This document shows positions 6,237-9,842 of a stretch of DNA of 9,842 nt, piece by piece. The notes beneath the pieces are model-generated. The model saw nothing but the letters and a program-made list of their open reading frames with translations. It had not been told where the DNA came from and did no database searches. Location of the stretch: assembly GCA_016207765.1 (NCBI GenBank), contig JACQOY010000013.1, forward strand, positions 1-9,842, read 5' to 3'. Numbering within the stretch: the first letter of the stretch is position 1; the number at the start of each line of letters is the position of its first letter. Position numbers and translations under genes: made by a program. This stretch comes from Deltaproteobacteria bacterium. GTDB taxonomy: Bacteria > UBA10199 > SBBF01.

Positions 6237-8135
6237 TTAATCGATGCTTATGAAGACATCCATTTCGACGTTCCCTGAATCGCAATAGTTAGTCTCATCC
6301 GACTCTCTTGCGTAGGCAAAGGTGCTGACAGCCGCGGTGAGATCATCCTTGCCGAATAAAGCGATCCCTCCGTTGGTGACCGCCACCAGCGTCTCGTCCA
6401 CCATCAGGGTCCTGCGGAAGGCCCAGTCGCATTCGGTCTCCGATTCCGAAATCGTAAAGACATCCGCGGCGCTTAAGCTCGCTTCGGCGTTAAAGCCCGA
6501 ATCGACATCAATGGAGGTAATGGTCAGGTAACTCCTGCCGATGGAATCGTAGTATCCATCCCCGGTAATCTCGTAGTCGTAGCCGGAGATGGGGACGGCA
6601 ATGATCCCCTCTTCCTCAAAATAGGAAAAGGCACGGTGGTCCCCCAGCGCCTCCGATCCGTCCGGAAGATCCTCAAAGGCATGCGAGAATTTGAGGGAGG
6701 GGTTCGATCGATCGCTCACATCAAAGAGGGAGAGCTGAACCGAGCCGTCCCATCGATCGGAGACTCCCACCGAAAGGAGGTGATCCTCGTCAACCGATTC
6801 GAGATAAGTGGAAAAACCGGGGACCTCAAGGGCTCCGGTGAGCGAGGGATTTTCCGGATCGGAAAGATCAATGGTAAAGAGGGGGTCGATGCTCATATAA
6901 GTCACCACGTATCCCCAATCGTCCGTAAAGTGGGAGGCATAGACCTCTTCCCCTTCGCCAAACGGGCCGACGACAGCGAGTGTTTCCAGTTCCCCGCCGT
7001 CATTTTTGAGGATTTTGAGATAATTCGAGCGATTCCAGTCGTCGTCTCGTTGGGTGAAAACAACGCGGACAAGGCCGTCCTCCGAATCCATTGAAAACTG
7101 ATCATTCAGGTAACCGTCGATGAAACCGGCGCTTTTCACCTCGAACGTATTTCCCTTGAAGTAGTCGAACGAAAAGATGCTGGTTGAATCGGTGTCGTTT
7201 TGAATCGCCACCAAAAGGTTCTCTTCGGTGGCCCGAACAAAAGTCTCGTAGGGAACCCCCATGACAAGCCCTGTCGAGATTGGGGAACTCTCCAAGCCGT
7301 CCGACAACGGAAGGGCCACAACCGATACCCAGTAGTTGTGATCGTATTCATTACCCCCCTCGTAGACGAGGACGTTGGCGCAATCATCCTCCTGTAAATC
7401 AGTCTCATCGTCATCGAGCGCCCCATGAGGGACAATTTCTTCCAATTCCCTGGTATCTGTCGAACGGTACCCTTGGGCGACCCAATAGAGGACCTCGTCG
7501 GTCGAGTCGTATCGCGCCGTGACGTAGTCTTCCTCGATTGCAATGGTGCGGGCAACGACGGGGTTTTCGGGGTCGGAAAGGTCGATGAGCCAGAGGCGAT
7601 TTTCAGACGAGACGTCGGCGATCATCAAGTCGTCATCATTATAGTTGTTGTGGACAGTGAAAACCGCGGCCCAGTTGTCGCCCAGAAAAAGCTCTTCAAT
7701 CGTGCCGGAGAGTTCCAGAGTTGAGAGGAGGCGGGCTTCATCAACCGGTGAGACCTGATAGAGGTAGATATCGTTTCCATGGGATGTCAGGAGCCGATCG
7801 TCGTAAGATTTGGCGAGGTCGGCCTCCGCCACTTCATGATCTTCCGACTCGGTGGAGGCATCGGTCTCCGTATCCGAATCGGCGTCGGCTGAATCGTCTG
7901 AGCCGCCGGATTCGGCGGAACAGTCGACATCATCGCGGTTGCAGGCCGATCCGCTCGATTCGGCCAAGTCTTCATAGTAGGCCACCAGTTCGTCACAGGA
8001 GCTTAATTGCCTTAAAGCGCCCAACCCGGTTTTTTCGGGATCCGGATCGGGGCCCGTTCCCAGTTTTTGGGCGCTACAGTGGAGCGTCAACAAAAACAGG
8101 CCGATTATCATCAGGCATTTGAGATACGTTTTCAT
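6237..8135 (-). CDS. Lipoprotein with C-terminal beta-propeller (PF09826-like)
   Basis: The 632-residue product is a lipid-anchored protein facing away from the cytoplasm. Cys20 follows a hydrophobic stretch ending LTLHC, an unusual lipobox with His just before the Cys. Cys47, Cys65 and Cys72 follow, the first in LSSCDEL. Residues about 73-105 are a very acidic Asp/Ser/Glu/Thr linker. From EADLAKS (about 105-111) onward the protein is a series of beta-strand units with repeated statements such as SDPENP. The order of an LSSC motif, a linker, an ADxxK segment and then propeller blades matches what I know of the secreted beta-propeller family distantly related to WD40 (PF09826). Such proteins are usually binding scaffolds, and no catalytic residues stand out. 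The ATG at 8135 has a weak GAAG-type binding site. It lies 55 nt after the small lipoprotein gene with no terminator between, so it is probably the last gene of that operon. Confidence 0.85.
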   Translation of the reverse strand: MKTYLKCLMIIGLFLLTLHCSAQKLGTGPDPDPEKTGLGALRQLSSCDELVAYYEDLAESSGSACNRDDVDCSAESGGSDDSADADSDTETDASTESEDHEVAEADLAKSYDDRLLTSHGNDIYLYQVSPVDEARLLSTLELSGTIEELFLGDNWAAVFTVHNNYNDDDLMIADVSSENRLWLIDLSDPENPVVARTIAIEEDYVTARYDSTDEVLYWVAQGYRSTDTRELEEIVPHGALDDDETDLQEDDCANVLVYEGGNEYDHNYWVSVVALPLSDGLESSPISTGLVMGVPYETFVRATEENLLVAIQNDTDSTSIFSFDYFKGNTFEVKSAGFIDGYLNDQFSMDSEDGLVRVVFTQRDDDWNRSNYLKILKNDGGELETLAVVGPFGEGEEVYASHFTDDWGYVVTYMSIDPLFTIDLSDPENPSLTGALEVPGFSTYLESVDEDHLLSVGVSDRWDGSVQLSLFDVSDRSNPSLKFSHAFEDLPDGSEALGDHRAFSYFEEEGIIAVPISGYDYEITGDGYYDSIGRSYLTITSIDVDSGFNAEASLSAADVFTISESETECDWAFRRTLMVDETLVAVTNGGIALFGKDDLTAAVSTFAYARESDETNYCDSGNVEMDVFISID

Positions 8136-8190
8136 ACTTCACTTCTCTTTCTCTGGACCTGTTCAGTTTACTGACCCCCCTTTTCCCTTT

Positions 8191-8502
8191 TTACAAATCC
8201 TCGCATTCCAGCGTTTCATCGTTCCAACAGCGGTCCTCGCCGCATTCACAACCCATCGTCAGAGCGGCGGTACAAGGGACATCTTCTCCCCGTTGACTTT
8301 CGCATGAATCGACACAGCCGTCGGAAAATTCAATCCATTCGCCTCCTGCATCGACGCAGGTCTGTTCTTCATCCGCCGTATCGGCATCCTCGCCGCCGGT
8401 TGTGGGATTGCCTGTGTCGGTTCCCCCTTCGCCGCAGGCGTAAAACGAGAACGTGGCGGCAAGGCAAAACAGAAACATCAAAAGATAAAGATATTTTTTC
8501 AT
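8191..8502 (-). CDS. Small cysteine-rich lipoprotein
   Basis: The 103-residue product has a basic start (MKKY), a hydrophobic core and a lipobox-like FYAC with Cys23. GEGGTDTGNP and a short Gly/Asp/Glu/Thr linker follow. I recall TxTGNP after the lipidated Cys from lipoproteins of deltaproteobacteria-like genomes. The folded part carries eight Cys (49, 63, 67, 77, 85, 87, 92, 100) in about 52 residues, with a GCECGEDRCW motif, so it is probably a small disulfide-bonded domain on the cell envelope. Its ATG overlaps the stop of the TIGR02147 gene as ATGA, and GGAGAA lies about 7 nt upstream inside that gene, so translation is coupled. No function can be assigned. Confidence 0.85.
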   Translation of the reverse strand: MKKYLYLLMFLFCLAATFSFYACGEGGTDTGNPTTGGEDADTADEEQTCVDAGGEWIEFSDGCVDSCESQRGEDVPCTAALTMGCECGEDRCWNDETLECEDL

Positions 8503-9350
8503 TGTGGTTCTCCATCGGTTTTTTTGGTGAGTGGAAAAAGCTGAAAGTTCGCCTGATAGACCCCTGTTGATTTTTGATCCTGACTCGCGATGGCCAGAAG
8601 TTCACGTCGGAAGCGCTGAATCAATTCTTTCACCTGTCTGGAATTGACCGAAGAAAGGCCGATGGTGACGGAGGATATTTCCCTTTCCGGAGCCGGAAAC
8701 CGGTCGATCGATTCCGCCCCCTTCTGCATCATCTCTTTATGGAACTGCGCCACCGACGTTGAAGCCACCTCATCGCCGGTTGAAATCAACCCGTCTGTCT
8801 GGACGAGTCTTCCCGTTTCGTCCCTTTTAATCAGCTCCAACTGCTCCAGTTCCTTGAGGGCTTTTTCCGCTTCGGAGGCAGTGATGGGGGGAATAAGCTG
8901 ATGGGCGATCCATGCGGAATCTTCCCGAAAGCCATCGATGCCGACCAGTTCGCGAACAGGAATGAAATACCAGTTGGCGTAGTAGTCGTACTGCGCTTGG
9001 CTTAAGGGATTTACTTTTTTGTAAAAGCGGTGGCGGATCAACTGCTCGGCGTAGAATTTCTTTTCCTCAACCGTGGCAGACTGATTGAGCAGAACCAGAT
9101 TTCTGAAAAAGGTTGTTTCCTCTTTGTTGAGCTTTAAGGCGCGGGCGAATTTGTCGATGCCGTCCGGAGAGATGTTTCTTTTTCCGTCCATCACCAGTTT
9201 TAAAAAGTTGGGTGAACGAAACCCCGCCTGCTTCGAAAAGAACCGAAACGAAAAAGGGCCCTTTTCTTCTTTGAGCGATGCATACAGGTCTTTTAGAAAC
9301 GACCGGTAGTTGTCGTATTCGAAGAGATGAGGTTTTTTTATATTTCTCAT
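8499..9350 (-). CDS. TIGR02147/DUF4423 family protein, probable regulator
   Basis: The 283-residue cytoplasmic product fits the TIGR02147 family, first defined as a paralogous family in Fibrobacter and common in Bdellovibrio-like bacteria. The N-terminal third contains FSFRFFSKQAGFRSPNFLK and a helix with GKRNIS, looking like a divergent helix-turn-helix. The middle has the YYANWYFIPVRELV segment and a winged-helix-like stretch, and the C-terminal part (DUF4423) ends in a QFHKEMMQKG... and QLFPL region. Regulation is the likely role but is not proven for this family as far as I know. I chose ATG 9350, which makes an ATGA overlap with the preceding lipoprotein gene and has AGGA about 7 nt upstream. 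An in-frame TTG at 9365 would add five residues. It sits between two Cys-rich lipoprotein genes, so it may control the operon. Confidence 0.88.
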   Translation of the reverse strand: MRNIKKPHLFEYDNYRSFLKDLYASLKEEKGPFSFRFFSKQAGFRSPNFLKLVMDGKRNISPDGIDKFARALKLNKEETTFFRNLVLLNQSATVEEKKFYAEQLIRHRFYKKVNPLSQAQYDYYANWYFIPVRELVGIDGFREDSAWIAHQLIPPITASEAEKALKELEQLELIKRDETGRLVQTDGLISTGDEVASTSVAQFHKEMMQKGAESIDRFPAPEREISSVTIGLSSVNSRQVKELIQRFRRELLAIASQDQKSTGVYQANFQLFPLTKKTDGEPQ

Positions 9351-9733
9351 TCTATTTCCTGGCAAGTCTCATCCGTACAAGCAATTTCAGGTTCAATGGC
9401 AATGTCACAAGTTGATATAACATCTTCTTCTGCATTGTATTCGTCCTCGAGTTGATTGTATTCCTCCACAAGCGATTCTAAACTTTCAACATCCGCGGCA
9501 AGAGATGAATAGACGAGGTATGTTTGCGGACCGCCGCAGGCTTTGCTTCCATAAGCGATTGTGTAGCAATCATCATCGGCATTACATGAACGGTCTTCGA
9601 TCAGGGTTTGTATCTGTGTGTCCAGATCATCCAATTCTGTTCTATAATCTCTCCCTGAATCGCCACTCTCTCCGCAATTGAGCGTTAAAACGAGAGAGCC
9701 GATCAGGGTTAAATATGTTGCAAAGCGTTTCAT
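9347..9733 (-). CDS. Cysteine-rich lipoprotein, first gene of the operon
   Basis: The 128-residue product begins MKRFATYL and has a lipobox-like LTLNC with Cys20, an unusual Asn before the Cys. A coiled-coil-like acidic segment follows (about 30-48), then a domain with six Cys (50, 56, 66, 109, 119, 124) that includes NADDDCYTI, GSKACGGPQTYLVYS and a helix of about 30 residues. I recall the pattern C-x5-C...CGGP...YS...C...C...C from small secreted proteins of proteobacteria without a named function. ATG 9733 was chosen because AAGGA lies 7 nt upstream and the signal peptide then starts properly. An in-frame ATG at 9772 lies in the dyad and has no binding site. The stop overlaps the next gene as ATGA. 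Confidence 0.85.
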   Translation of the reverse strand: MKRFATYLTLIGSLVLTLNCGESGDSGRDYRTELDDLDTQIQTLIEDRSCNADDDCYTIAYGSKACGGPQTYLVYSSLAADVESLESLVEEYNQLEDEYNAEEDVISTCDIAIEPEIACTDETCQEIE

Positions 9734-9761
9734 AAACATTCCTTTCATTGTTTTAAATATC

Positions 9762-9778
9762 GGACACCCCATGTGTCC
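9762..9778. promoter_or_regulatory. 6-5-6 dyad, candidate operator
   Basis: GGACAC and GTGTCC form a perfect inverted repeat separated by 5 bp. It covers the predicted transcription start directly downstream of the -10 box, a place where a dimeric repressor could act. The stem could also form in the 5' untranslated RNA. Confidence 0.4.
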
Positions 9779-9807
9779 TATGTACCTATTATCGGCAGGA
9801 AGGTCAA
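9779..9807 (-). promoter_or_regulatory. Possible sigma70-type promoter of the lipoprotein operon
   Basis: On the minus strand TTGACC (9807-9802) is followed after 17 nt by TACATA (9784-9779). The -35 box is good and the -10 box weak. Transcription would start near 9772, about 40 nt before the ATG at 9733. It is supported by position and spacing only. Confidence 0.35.
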
Positions 9808-9825
9808 GAAAGTTGCTTAAAAAGT

Positions 9826-9842
9826 GTATTCTATAAGAATAC
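9826..9842. repeat. 6-5-6 dyad at the window edge
   Basis: GTATTC and GAATAC form a perfect inverted repeat around TATAA. It lies upstream of the putative -35 box and has the same half-site and spacer lengths as the dyad at 9762-9778 but a different sequence. The window ends here, so it may be part of a longer element or belong to the next gene. Confidence 0.35.

Noticed and set aside
6220..6288. Plus-strand AAGGAGG at 6220-6226 as the binding site of a small gene
   Set aside because: It is part of the right arm of a perfect hairpin. The next ATG (6244) is too far away and opens only a 14-codon frame that is antisense to the propeller gene.
9734..9772. ATG at 9772 as the start of the first lipoprotein
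   Set aside because: It lies in the dyad near the predicted transcription start, has no Shine-Dalgarno site, and would put 13 residues before the signal peptide. AAGGA stands before the ATG at 9733.

Overview
The window looks like a chromosomal segment of a Gram-negative bacterium with roughly balanced base composition. It resembles the loosely 'deltaproteobacterial' lineages (Bdellovibrionota, Myxococcota and relatives). This is an inference from three things: a TIGR02147/DUF4423-type protein, several secreted lipoproteins (one with a GGTDTGNP stretch after the lipidated Cys), and a PF09826-type beta-propeller lipoprotein. I see no rRNA, tRNA, CRISPR array, transposase or phage gene.

Left part (1-3820, plus strand). 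A lipoprotein metallopeptidase with an HEFQH zinc motif (M30/hyicolysin-like) is followed by an inverted array of 7-bp repeats and a terminator-like hairpin. The U-tract of that hairpin touches the start codon of rimO (ribosomal protein S12 methylthiotransferase). rimO overlaps by 4 nt (GTGA) a PAP2-family membrane phosphatase, so these two form a translationally coupled pair.

Middle (3708-6000, minus strand). A P-type ATPase-like reading frame converges on the PAP2 gene and overlaps its 3' end by 113 bp. It starts at the actuator domain, so the first membrane helices are missing. It keeps the DKTGT phosphorylation site, but the hinge GDGxNDxP, the TM4 CPx motif and the TGE motif are all altered. 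Upstream of it lies a gene for a small exported cysteine-rich protein with an internal repeat. That gene has a strong Shine-Dalgarno site and ends in a 15-bp-stem terminator whose U-tract runs straight into the ATPase start codon.

Right part (6134-9842, minus strand). After a spacer with two large inverted repeats comes an apparent operon, read right to left: a Cys-rich lipoprotein, the TIGR02147 protein, a second Cys-rich lipoprotein and a large acidic-linker beta-propeller lipoprotein. The first three are joined by 4-nt ATGA overlaps; the propeller gene follows after 55 nt with no terminator. A possible promoter with a 6-5-6 dyad at the predicted transcription start precedes the operon.

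The two things most worth following up are the eroded or repurposed P-type ATPase and the lipoprotein/TIGR02147 operon, which looks like a regulated cell-envelope module of unknown function.
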